Origin: DATBAK01 sp036787815
GTDB lineage: Bacteria; Actinomycetota; Acidimicrobiia; IMCC26256; PALSA-610
Length of the DNA: 30,086 nucleotides
Direction of reading: 5' to 3'
Assembly (NCBI GenBank): GCA_036787815.1
Contig: DAIQOP010000010.1
Span: forward strand, 1-30,086
This document shows positions 23,645 through 30,086 of this stretch, one piece after another. Under the pieces are notes generated by a model. That model ran no database searches, had not been told where the DNA came from, and saw nothing but the letters and a program-made list of their open reading frames with translations. A program made the translations under genes and the position numbers. How positions within the stretch are numbered: the stretch's first letter is position 1; every line of letters starts with the position of its first letter.

Positions 23645-23660
23645 CCGGGCTTACGCCCGG
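23645..23660. terminator. GC hairpin between dehydrogenase and membrane gene
   Basis: CCGGGC (23645-23650), TTAC loop, GCCCGG (23655-23660), a perfect 6-base stem. The loop contains the TAA stop of the minus-strand membrane protein. Before the IS inserted, this hairpin lay about 10 bases past the dehydrogenase stop and probably ended both convergent transcripts. Confidence 0.5.
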
Positions 23661-24397
23661 AAGAAGATCTCGAAGAAGAGGTAGAAGAACACCATCAGCC
23701 CAACGGCGGTGTAGATCGCGTACTGGTGCGTGTCGTAGATGACGTTCGTGCCCCCGGCGGCGGTACCGCCGATCTTGCCGAGCGCGTTCATCTCCATGAC
23801 GACCGCGATCGCCAGGATGACGATGTAGAAGAGCACACGCACTCCGGCCGCCGGCAGGCTCTTGAAGTGGCCGAAATCGTTGAAGAAGTGCTCCGTGCCG
23901 ACCATGAACAGGAACACGGTGAACGAGAAGATCGTGTTTTGCCGCGATGCCATCGCCCCGGCCCGAGCGGCGGCCGGTGCGTTGGGGTCGGCCTCGCCGC
24001 CGCCCTGCACCTTGCGCGCGTTGGCAATGACGATCTGCTGTTTCGGCCAGATCACGCCGAGCACGTTGTAGAGCATGATGAGCGCGAACAGCACCGCGGC
24101 GGCCAAGCCCATGCCCGGCGGCGACTTCCAGAAATCGCTCCCGTATTCGCCCTTCGGGCCGAGCGCGAGGATCAGGACCCCGCTGGCGACGGTGAACATC
24201 GCCGCGAACCGGAACCACCACAACGCCCGCCAGGTGAGCTTGTCGAACGCGTTGTTGCGCGCGGACGGCTCCATCTCGGCGTAGGCCGGAGTCTGGACGA
24301 AGTTGAAGAACCAGAGGAGCCCCATCCACATCACGGCGAACATCACGTGGGCGATGCGCATCCCGCCCCAGAGCCCGTAGCGATGGAATAGCTCCAT
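23651..24397 (-). CDS. Multi-span membrane protein, urate-oxidase-N (PuuD)-like
   Basis: 248 residues with about six membrane helices, near 12-34, 60-80, 97-118, 154-172, 185-205 and 227-246. The first part (RIAHVMFAVMWMGLLWFFNF followed by VQTPAYAEMEP and LTWRALWWFRF) matches my memory of the urate hydroxylase/PuuD N-terminal family. In PuuD a C-terminal cytochrome c domain follows; it is missing here, so the protein is a membrane-only version. No purine-degradation genes are in the window, so urate oxidation should not be assumed; a heme-binding or electron-transfer role via the membrane histidines (His17 and others) is possible. The ATG has GGGGAG 5 bases upstream. It is transcribed toward the IS. 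Confidence 0.7.
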   Translation of the reverse strand: MELFHRYGLWGGMRIAHVMFAVMWMGLLWFFNFVQTPAYAEMEPSARNNAFDKLTWRALWWFRFAAMFTVASGVLILALGPKGEYGSDFWKSPPGMGLAAAVLFALIMLYNVLGVIWPKQQIVIANARKVQGGGEADPNAPAAARAGAMASRQNTIFSFTVFLFMVGTEHFFNDFGHFKSLPAAGVRVLFYIVILAIAVVMEMNALGKIGGTAAGGTNVIYDTHQYAIYTAVGLMVFFYLFFEIFFRA

Positions 24398-24433
24398 GTC
24401 ATCTCCCCTGACCTGCGAACGAAGAACGTTGGG

Positions 24434-24439
24434 ACGCTA
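24434..24439 (-). promoter_or_regulatory. Possible -10 box for PuuD-like membrane gene
   Basis: On the minus strand TAGCGT (24439 to 24434) fits TAnnnT and would start transcription near 24427, giving a leader of about 30 bases that holds GGGGAG. It lies in the 99-base gap between this gene and the next minus gene. The rest of that gap shows nothing else I can name. Confidence 0.35.
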
Positions 24440-24496
24440 CCAAAGTCTCAGGTTGGCGGCATGGATGCGCTCCGGCGGCGCGCGACCGCGCACCGC

Positions 24497-25536
24497 CTAC
24501 AGGTCGGGCATCCGGGCGTCGCCGCGGCTCTGTGGCAAGGGTTCGCGGCGGCTCGCGGTCGGGCCGGGCACCGTCGTCCACCACTGGTAGAGCGCGCGCA
24601 GGTCGGCGTCGGAACGGGTCGCGACCGCCAGCACGGCGACATCGTCGGCACCCGCGTGCTCGCTCGTCCACGCGATCCGCGCGTGCCCTTCGGAAAGCGT
24701 GCAGCGGTAACGCCCGACGGGCACCGACGGTGCGGCGGCCGTCGACCACGACCGCTCCTCGGCGACGCCCTGCGCGCACGCCGGTGCGCCGGTGCCACCC
24801 GACGGCGCCGGTCCGTCCGCGTAGGCGGTGCGCAACCGGGCGACCGACGCGAAGGCGCGGAACTCGAGACGGGCCACGCCGCGCCCGGGACTGCAGTCGA
24901 CGACCACCATCGCTCGCTCGGCCGTGCCGGCCTGCGCCCGGCAGGTCGCGGCGATCGCGGCCGGCACCCAGGCGGGAACGGCCACCGCGCGGTCGACGGG
25001 CACGGCGCGCGTGGTCGTCGTCGACATCGGTGCAGTCGACGNNNNNNNNNNACCGGCGTGGTGGCCGCCCGCCCGGTCACCGTCGTGGTCGTACTCGCCG
25101 TCGTGGTTGCCGTCGGTGCAGTCGACGGCGTCGGGAACGACTCGTCCGCCGGTACGGTCGGCACCGGTGCCGCGCTCCCCGAACCGGGCTGACCGACGAC
25201 GAGCCACGCGAGCCCGAGGACGACGGCCAACGCGACGCCCAGCCCGAGTCGCGTTCCCCCCGGGTTCGTCGCGACCCACGACCACGGCCGGCCGCGCCGC
25301 GGCGGTGTCCACGGCGGCCTCGGCACCGGCGGGCGCGCCGGCGATCGCCCCGGACCGGAGCGATCGAGGTCGGGCCCGGCCTCGGGCCGGGTGTCGCCGG
25401 CCACGGCCCCGAGATCGCCGCGCCCGGCGCTCCCCCTCCCCACCAGCGGCTCGCCCGCCCCGGCGGCGAGCTCGTCGCCGAAGCCACCGCCGCCGGTCGG
25501 GCCGCCGTCGTCGCTCGGCCCGTCGTCGCTCGTCAT
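24497..25536 (-). CDS. Thr-rich single-span anchored protein, interrupted by assembly gap
   Basis: The N-terminal part (25536 down to 25052) and the C-terminal part (25041 down to 24497) are in different frames as written, because 10 Ns lie between. GAGGAG 8 bases before ATG 25536 sets the start. The N-part has a Gly/Asp/Pro-rich cytoplasmic lead, a membrane helix at about residues 97-115 (LGLGVALAVVLGLAWLVV), then a Thr/Ala/Pro-rich linker. After the gap the linker resumes (STAPMSTTTT) and a ~150-residue exported domain follows, with cysteines in AATCRAQAG, VVDCSPG, PACAQG and YRCTLSEG that could form two disulfides, ending SRGDARMPDL. No family is recognised. It is divergent from the LysM protein. 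Confidence 0.65.
25027..25127. repeat. 15-bp direct repeat flanking the assembly gap
   Basis: TCGGTGCAGTCGACG occurs at 25027-25041, ending exactly at the gap, and again at 25113-25127. In the minus-strand gene both copies encode STAP within the Thr-rich linker. The left contig end coinciding with a repeat suggests the assembler stopped at a tandem or low-complexity repeat, so linker units may be missing. Confidence 0.75.
25042..25051. other. Assembly gap (10 Ns)
   Basis: A run of ten N. The coding frames on either side agree only if the true gap is 2 modulo 3 bases long (for example 2, 5, 8 or 11), so 10 is probably a placeholder length. Confidence 0.95.
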
Positions 25537-25574
25537 CGGTGCCACTCCTCGATCGCCGGTCCGGTTCGGGGTTC

Positions 25575-25594
25575 ACATCTTGTTACATCTTGTC
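25575..25594. promoter_or_regulatory. Tandem 10-bp direct repeat in divergent promoter
   Basis: ACATCTTGTT-ACATCTTGTC: two adjacent 10-base units differing only in the last base, in the AT-richer 89-base gap between genes starting at 25536 (minus) and 25626 (plus). One helical turn per unit would put two bound molecules on one face of the DNA. A possible promoter for the LysM gene is TTGTCA (25590-25595) with CAATAT (25611-25616), spacer 15, giving a very short leader. Confidence 0.4.
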
Positions 25595-25625
25595 ACGATC
25601 CTACGACGTGCAATATGGTCGCGCC

Positions 25626-26396
25626 ATGCATCGGATCGCCCGGCTCGCCTTCGTCGCCTGCCTGCTCACCGGCGAGGTCGGCGCCGTGCTCGTGCTCGGG
25701 CGGCTGGGCCGCGTCGCGGGCTTCACGGCACCCCACCACGGCCTCGACCGGTGGTTGCTTCACGCACCGACCGAAGATCTGGTCGCGACCGCGGGTCGCC
25801 TCATCGGTCTCGCCCTCGCCTGGTGGCTGCTCGCGGCGACGGTGCTCTCGGTGGCCCGGCGCGCCGTCCCCGGCTGGCGCCGCCTGCGGGCGCTCGATGC
25901 CATCACCCCGCGAGCGCTGCGCCACGTGCTCGATCGCGGCCTCGCGCTCGGCCTCGGCGCGTCGATCGCGATCGGCGGCATGCACCCCGCCGGGGCGAGC
26001 ACGGCGCGGGGCCCGACCCGGGCACCCGTCACCACCGTGGCAACCGTCGCCACCACCTCCACCCGCACCGACCAACCGGTGCCACGCACGCCCGGCGGCG
26101 CGGTCGTGCCGACCACATCTGCCGCACACGCCGGCGACTCCCCCGCGCCGTCGCCTCGACCGTCGAGCGATACCAGTGCCGTCGTCGTGCGCGCCGGCGA
26201 CAACCTCTGGGTCATCGCGCGGCGCGCGCTACGACTCGGCGACCAGGAGCCCGCCGCGAACCGGATCGTTCCGTACTGGCGACGGGTGGTCGCCGCCAAC
26301 GCGGTCACCCTGCGCTCGCACGACCCGAACCTCATCTTCCCCGGCGAGCGCGTGGTGCTGCCCCCGATCGGCGACAGCGGGCCGCGAGCCGGTTGA
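25626..26396 (+). CDS. Membrane protein with C-terminal LysM domain
   Basis: 256 residues. Three hydrophobic segments, about 5-25, 55-76 and 103-120, are followed by a long Thr/Pro/Ala-rich linker (about 125-185). One LysM domain at about 186-246 has the usual AGDNLWVIARR start and the NPNLIFPGERVVLPP-like end (DPNLIFPGERVVLPP). LysM binds peptidoglycan N-acetylglucosamine chains, so the protein probably links the membrane to the wall. With three spans and a LysM tail outside, the N-terminus would be inside. Similar three-span LysM proteins are common in actinobacteria. It is divergent from the Thr-rich protein, with which it may form an envelope unit. Its TGA at 26394-26396 immediately precedes operator copy 3. 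Confidence 0.82.
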   Translation: MHRIARLAFVACLLTGEVGAVLVLGRLGRVAGFTAPHHGLDRWLLHAPTEDLVATAGRLIGLALAWWLLAATVLSVARRAVPGWRRLRALDAITPRALRHVLDRGLALGLGASIAIGGMHPAGASTARGPTRAPVTTVATVATTSTRTDQPVPRTPGGAVVPTTSAAHAGDSPAPSPRPSSDTSAVVVRAGDNLWVIARRALRLGDQEPAANRIVPYWRRVVAANAVTLRSHDPNLIFPGERVVLPPIGDSGPRAG

Positions 26397-26397
26397 C

Positions 26398-26413
26398 CTG
26401 ACGCGCGTGTCAG
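26398..26413. promoter_or_regulatory. TGAC-type operator (copy 3)
   Basis: CTGACG-CGCG-TGTCAG, differing from perfect symmetry at one arm position, in the 77-base gap between the LysM gene and the acyl-CoA ligase at 26474. At the position where the other two copies have a TAnnnT box, this one has TGACCT, which overlaps the TGA stop of the LysM gene. The promoter here may be weaker or displaced. Confidence 0.62.
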
Positions 26414-26473
26414 GGCGAGACTCGCTCCCGCTCGCGAGCGAGTGCCGCCAAGGGAATTCGGGAATCACCCACG

Positions 26474-28009
26474 ATGCCACCGCAAGGTCCGCTCCTCGTC
26501 GATCAGCTGCGCTTCATGGCCGGAGTGCACCCCGACGAGAACGCCTACGAGGATCTCGACGCGCGGGAGGCGATCACGTTCCGCCAGTGGGACGAACGCT
26601 CGAATCGCGTCGCGCGGTGGCTCGCGGCGCGTGGCGTCGGCAAGGGTGATCGCGTCTCCGTCTACATGCCGAGCGAGTACTGCCTCTCGTGGATCGTCGC
26701 GTACGCAGGCATCCACAAGGCCGGCGCGGTGTGCGTGCCGACGAACACGCGGCTGTCCGAGCGCGAGCTCGCGGCGATCCTCGGACACGCGGAGATCTCC
26801 GCGATGTTCACCGCGGCGCCGATGCTGCCGCACGTCGAAGCCGTCCGTGCCGGTCTCCCGTCGCTCACCGCGATCCTGACCGCCGGCGGCGAGGGCGCGG
26901 GCGCCGAACCGTGGTCGGTGATCGACGATCTCGACGCGGGCGAGACGCAGGTGCCGCTCACGCGCGACGACCTCGCCGACATCATGTACACGTCGGGCAC
27001 GACCGGCCTGCCGAAGGGGGTGGTCGTCCGCCACCGCGACGTCGCGATGATGCCGAACGGCGAGCCCAACTGGCTCGGCACGGGCTGGCTGCACGGGGCG
27101 CCGCTGTTCACGTTCGCGGGCATGTCGTTCATCTTCAACCCGATGAAGATGGGTCTTTGCGCGCTGTACATGCCGAAGTTCGACGTCGACCACTGGTTCG
27201 ACGTCGTCGAGCGACGCCGCCCGATGATGGTGTTCATGGTGCCGGCGATGGCCGAGCTCGTCACCGCGAGCGCGCGCTTCGAGAGCGCCGATCTCTCCGG
27301 GCCGTTCGCGATCTCCATCGGCTCCGCTCCGCTCGCACCCGCGACGCTGCTGAAGCTCCAGGACAAGATGCCGCAGGCGACGGTCTCGAACTCCTACGGG
27401 CTCACCGAGGCCGGGCCCGCGTACATCACGATGCCGAAGGAGGAGATCCGCAACCGCCTCGGATCGGTGGGCAAGCCGATGCCCCCGATGGAAGTAAAGA
27501 TCGTCGACCCGGCGAACGACGAGGTGTGCGGACCGCGCGTCGTGGGCGAGCTGCTGTGCCGGCTGCCGGGCAAGCAGCGCGAGTACTACAGGGACGACGC
27601 GGCATCGCTCAAGACGTGGACGGCCGACGGTTGGCTGCGCAGCGGCGATCTCGCGTACACCGACGAAGACGGCTTCATCTACATCTCCGGCCGCATCAAG
27701 GACATGATCATCCGCGGCGGCAACAACATCTACGCGACCGACATCGAAGCCGTGATCATCGAGCACCCGGCGGTACAGGAAGCCGCCGTGATCGGTGTGC
27801 CCCACACGGTGCTCGGCGAAGACGTCGGCGCGTTCGTCGTGCTCAAACCCGACGCGTCACTGAGTGAACACGAGCTCAAGGCCTTCTGCGCCGAACGCCT
27901 CGCCGACTACAAGCGCCCACGCGTGCTGCGCTTCGTCGCCGAGCTCCCCCGCAACGCCACCGGCAAGGTGATGAAGCACAAGCTCCGGGATCAGATGGCG
28001 CACTTGTAG
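26474..28009 (+). CDS. Acyl-CoA ligase (AMP-forming, FadD-like)
   Basis: 511 residues of the ANL superfamily. MYTSGTTGLPKG near 171, NSYGLTEAGP near 305, WLRSGDL near 386, SGRIKDMIIRGGNNIYATDIE near 405, and LPRNATGKVMKHKLRD with the catalytic lysine near 495. It converts a free acid, CoA and ATP to acyl-CoA. The N-terminus (FMAGVHPDENAYEDLD) and GGNNIYATDIE hinge recall FadD13/FadD-like very-long-chain or steroid-acid ligases, but the substrate is not determined. It is a third ligase in the window and has operator copy 3 about 60 bases upstream. The ATG has only a weak AGGGAA-type ribosome site. It is the best candidate to be co-regulated with 16067 and 21354. Confidence 0.92.
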   Translation: MPPQGPLLVDQLRFMAGVHPDENAYEDLDAREAITFRQWDERSNRVARWLAARGVGKGDRVSVYMPSEYCLSWIVAYAGIHKAGAVCVPTNTRLSERELAAILGHAEISAMFTAAPMLPHVEAVRAGLPSLTAILTAGGEGAGAEPWSVIDDLDAGETQVPLTRDDLADIMYTSGTTGLPKGVVVRHRDVAMMPNGEPNWLGTGWLHGAPLFTFAGMSFIFNPMKMGLCALYMPKFDVDHWFDVVERRRPMMVFMVPAMAELVTASARFESADLSGPFAISIGSAPLAPATLLKLQDKMPQATVSNSYGLTEAGPAYITMPKEEIRNRLGSVGKPMPPMEVKIVDPANDEVCGPRVVGELLCRLPGKQREYYRDDAASLKTWTADGWLRSGDLAYTDEDGFIYISGRIKDMIIRGGNNIYATDIEAVIIEHPAVQEAAVIGVPHTVLGEDVGAFVVLKPDASLSEHELKAFCAERLADYKRPRVLRFVAELPRNATGKVMKHKLRDQMAHL

Positions 28010-28069
28010 GCAAGCCGGAGTTGCGCACGTGAGGCGAGCCGCCGAATGCTGCTCGCCGTGGCCCGCCGC

Positions 28070-28075
28070 TAGGCT
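28070..28075 (+). promoter_or_regulatory. -10 box for a leaderless acyltransferase transcript
   Basis: TAGGCT (TAnnnT) followed by exactly 7 bases and then GTG at 28083. This spacing places +1 at the GTG, the typical actinobacterial leaderless design, and explains why no Shine-Dalgarno precedes it. Confidence 0.5.
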
Positions 28076-28082
28076 CCCGTTG

Positions 28083-29960
28083 GTGGAGGGCGAGGAGCGG
28101 AATGCTGCGATCCCGCACATTTCGGCGCTTGACGGTGCCCGTGGCGTGGCCGTGGCGGGGGTGCTGCTCTTCCACGGCGGCCACCTCACCGGTGGGTACC
28201 TCGGCGTCGACTTCTTCTTCACCCTCTCGGGCTTCCTGATCACCTCGCTCCTCCTGGCCGAGTCGAGCCGCACCGGCAGCGTCGGTTTGGGAGGATTCTG
28301 GGCCCGACGCGCTCGGCGACTCCTCCCCGCCCTCACGGTGCTGCTCGTCGGCGTGGCGGTGTACTCGATCGCGCTCGCGAAGCCGTCCGAGTTGGCCCAG
28401 ATTCGGGGCGACGCGTTCGGCACCCTCGGGTACGTCGCGAATTGGCACCAGATCTTCGCCCACCAGAGCTACTTCGCGTTGTTCACCGCGCCTTCCCCTC
28501 TGAACCACACGTGGAGCCTTGCGATCGAAGAGCAGTTCTACGTGATCTGGCCGCTGATCTTCGTCGCGCTTCTCGCCCGATTCGCACGCTCCACACCGAA
28601 GGCCGTGCTCGCGACATCTCTCGCGCTCGCCGGAGTGTCGAGCGTGGTCATGATCGTGTTGTACAACCCGGCCGACACCAACCGCGTCTACTTCGGAACC
28701 GACACTCGCGCCGCCGCGATCCTCTTCGGCGCAGCGCTCGCCGCATTCCTCGCGATCCACGGGCCCGCTCGCACGCGCGCCGCCCGGATCGCCGTCGAGT
28801 GCACCGGGCTCGTCGGCGCTGTCGTGCTCGCTCTCGCGTGGACACGGCTCGACGGTCAATCCTCGACGCTCTACCGCGGCGGCTTCGCCGCCTGCGGACT
28901 CGCCGCCACCGCGATCATCGCCGCCGCCGTGCATCCCGAACCCGGACCGATCGCCCGAGCACTCTCACTGCGCCCGTTCTGCTCGCTCGGACTCATCAGC
29001 TACGGCGTCTACCTCTACCACTGGCCCATCGACGTCGCGCTCACCCGACAGCGCATGGGATTCAACGGATGGCCACTCTTCCTCGTCCAGACCGCAATCA
29101 CGCTCGGCGCCGCGATCGCGTCGTACCGCGTGATCGAGATGCCGATCCGCAGGGGCGCGCTGTCGAGTGCGACCCTGCGCAGGCTCACTCCCGCTCTCGC
29201 CTTCGCCGTCGTCCTCACCATCGTCGTCAGCACCGGCGGCGCTCGGCCCCTGCCGGGCGTCGCGGTGTCTCGTAACCCGCTCCGGGCCGCCACCCAGGCG
29301 TTCCAGAGCGCGCCACCGGGCGCGCAACGGGTGATGATCGTGGGCAACTCCGTTGCCTACTTCCTCGGGCAGGCCATGCTGAGCGTGCGTTCCTCTCCGC
29401 CCGTCGCCGCGTTCAACGCGAGCGTCGTCGGCTGCGCGTTTCCGCCCCAGGTCACCTTCTGGGACTTCCGGAAGGTGGGCAACGCCACGGGCTACGTTCA
29501 CGCGCCCCCCTGCGGACCCTCCTGGGAAGTCGGCGCCATCGCGCGCTTCCGACCGCACGTCGCGTTCTGGATCCCCGCCGACTACCAGGGCGTCGGCGGC
29601 GCTCGCGACCCGGGAACCCGGCCGTGCACCGAGCCTTTCGACTCCCTCTATCGGCAGAGCCTCGAGGACGAGATCGCAAGACTGGGAGCGCGCGGTGCGC
29701 ACGTTGTCGTCACCACGCAGGCGTACCTACGAACCGGTTACGCAGCGAACACCGATCGCGCGCTCGACTGCGAGAACCGCATCGTCCGTAGTGTCGCCGC
29801 CGAGAACGGTGCGCAGCTCGTCGACCTGTTCAACTACATCTGCCCGAAGGGTCGGTGCCGCCAAGAGCTGGACGGCGCGACGCTCCGCCCGGACGGGGAG
29901 CATTACGAGGGACCCGGAGCGGCGATCGTCGCCAGATGGCTCCTCGCCCAGGTCCGCTGA
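28083..29960 (+). CDS. Acyltransferase-3 (OafA-like) with C-terminal SGNH domain
   Basis: 625 residues from the leaderless GTG at 28083; an upstream GTG at 28029 with GGAG would add an atypical 18-residue Cys/Trp lead. The first ~340 residues are about ten membrane spans with Acyl_transf_3 motifs: SALDGARGVAVAGVLLFH, GGYLGVDFFFTLSGFLIT, NHTWSLAIEEQFYVIWP, and ISYGVYLYHWPI. An exported SGNH/GDSL-like domain follows, with block I GNSVAY (Ser423) and the block V Asp604/His607 pair in RPDGEHYEG. Such proteins acetylate or acylate cell-envelope polysaccharides, moving acyl groups across the membrane. Block I has Asn422 where most have Asp (GDS). It lies 73 bases after the ligase. Confidence 0.9.
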   Translation: MEGEERNAAIPHISALDGARGVAVAGVLLFHGGHLTGGYLGVDFFFTLSGFLITSLLLAESSRTGSVGLGGFWARRARRLLPALTVLLVGVAVYSIALAKPSELAQIRGDAFGTLGYVANWHQIFAHQSYFALFTAPSPLNHTWSLAIEEQFYVIWPLIFVALLARFARSTPKAVLATSLALAGVSSVVMIVLYNPADTNRVYFGTDTRAAAILFGAALAAFLAIHGPARTRAARIAVECTGLVGAVVLALAWTRLDGQSSTLYRGGFAACGLAATAIIAAAVHPEPGPIARALSLRPFCSLGLISYGVYLYHWPIDVALTRQRMGFNGWPLFLVQTAITLGAAIASYRVIEMPIRRGALSSATLRRLTPALAFAVVLTIVVSTGGARPLPGVAVSRNPLRAATQAFQSAPPGAQRVMIVGNSVAYFLGQAMLSVRSSPPVAAFNASVVGCAFPPQVTFWDFRKVGNATGYVHAPPCGPSWEVGAIARFRPHVAFWIPADYQGVGGARDPGTRPCTEPFDSLYRQSLEDEIARLGARGAHVVVTTQAYLRTGYAANTDRALDCENRIVRSVAAENGAQLVDLFNYICPKGRCRQELDGATLRPDGEHYEGPGAAIVARWLLAQVR

Positions 29961-29989
29961 CGCAACCGCGCGCGCCGGAACGGGCGAGC

Positions 29990-30086
29990 TCAGCTCGCGG
30001 CAACTCCCACGAACCCGCCCGGCGGGTTCGCCCCGGCGCCCGAACCCAGGAACCCTGCATCCCCGAACCCGAACACGCCACCGTCG
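29990..30086 (-). CDS. Gly-rich repeat protein, C-terminal end (partial)
   Basis: On the minus strand a frame open from the right edge codes 31 residues and stops at TGA 29992-29990. It begins DGGVFGFGDAGFLGSGAGA and ends FVGVAAS. The DGGVFxFGDAxFxGS pattern matches repeats I recall from secreted proteins of Acidimicrobiia and relatives, which have tandem beta units of about 50 residues. The stop lies 30 bases past the convergent acyltransferase. Only the end of the last unit is in view, so size, signal peptide and function are unknown. Confidence 0.6.
   Translation of the reverse strand, partial: DGGVFGFGDAGFLGSGAGANPPGGFVGVAAS

Noticed and set aside
30011..30029. GAACCCGCC-C-GGCGGGTTC inverted repeat as a terminator for the acyltransferase gene
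   Set aside because: It lies inside the coding frame of the minus-strand Gly-rich protein and is explained by Asn-Pro-Pro-Gly-Gly codons.
1..30086. CRISPR arrays, rRNA, tRNA, toxin-antitoxin or phage-defence systems
   Set aside because: No regular spacer-repeat array, conserved RNA-gene pattern or defence-family motif was seen on either strand by reading; I could not run RNA or profile searches.

Overview
The window is about 30 kb of very GC-rich DNA with the gene style of a high-GC actinobacterium. F420-type luciferase-like oxidoreductases, many acyl-CoA ligases and dehydrogenases, TetR and GlxA-type regulators, GTG/TTG starts and TAnnnT -10 boxes point that way. An uncultured Acidimicrobiia-like lineage is my best guess, suggested also by the Gly-rich DGGVFGFGDA-type tail at the right edge. 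A run of 10 Ns at 25042-25051 shows this is a draft scaffold. I see no rRNA, tRNA or CRISPR.

Layout. 1-1075: the 3' end of a thiolase-fold lipid-transfer protein, a 43-aa membrane peptide and a zinc-ribbon protein. 1091-2758 (minus): a GlxA-type regulator and an isocyanide-hydratase-like DJ-1 enzyme. 2840-6175 (plus): an acyl-CoA dehydrogenase pair and a thiolase. 6306-7396 (minus): a small zinc-ribbon protein and an F420-type oxidoreductase. 7495-11352 (plus): an SDR, an acyl-CoA ligase and an acyl-CoA dehydrogenase, then a membrane-anchored propeller-like protein to 13543. 13550-15978 (minus): a FAS1-like dehydratase, an SDR and a serine hydrolase. 16067-18184 (plus): an SDR and a cysteine-less thiolase-fold protein, then an SPFH protein to 19038. 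19052-22481: a TetR regulator diverging from an acyl-CoA ligase, then an acyl-CoA dehydrogenase. 22481-23632: a complete IS630-family element. 23651-26396: a urate-oxidase-N-like membrane protein, a gapped Thr-rich anchored protein and a LysM membrane protein. 26474-29960: an acyl-CoA ligase and an acyltransferase-3/SGNH protein. 29990-30086: the C-terminus of a Gly-rich protein.

Function. Most genes fit CoA-dependent beta-oxidation of bulky acids. Ligases activate, dehydrogenases desaturate, a dehydratase/hydratase and SDRs process the 3-hydroxyacyl step, and thiolase-fold proteins cleave. The mix resembles mycobacterial steroid side-chain gene sets (FadE pairs, Ltp, MaoC-like, SDR), but the substrate cannot be read from sequence. 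The most useful observations are three near-identical 16-bp palindromes (CTGACR-N4-YGTCAK). They overlap or abut likely promoters of an SDR/dehydratase divergon, an acyl-CoA dehydrogenase and an acyl-CoA ligase, implying a local regulon. A second is an IS630 insertion exactly in a TAG stop codon that leaves the host stop intact and creates the transposase stop. A third is a repeated design in which the opposing Gly-TGA ends of convergent genes form the two arms of a hairpin.
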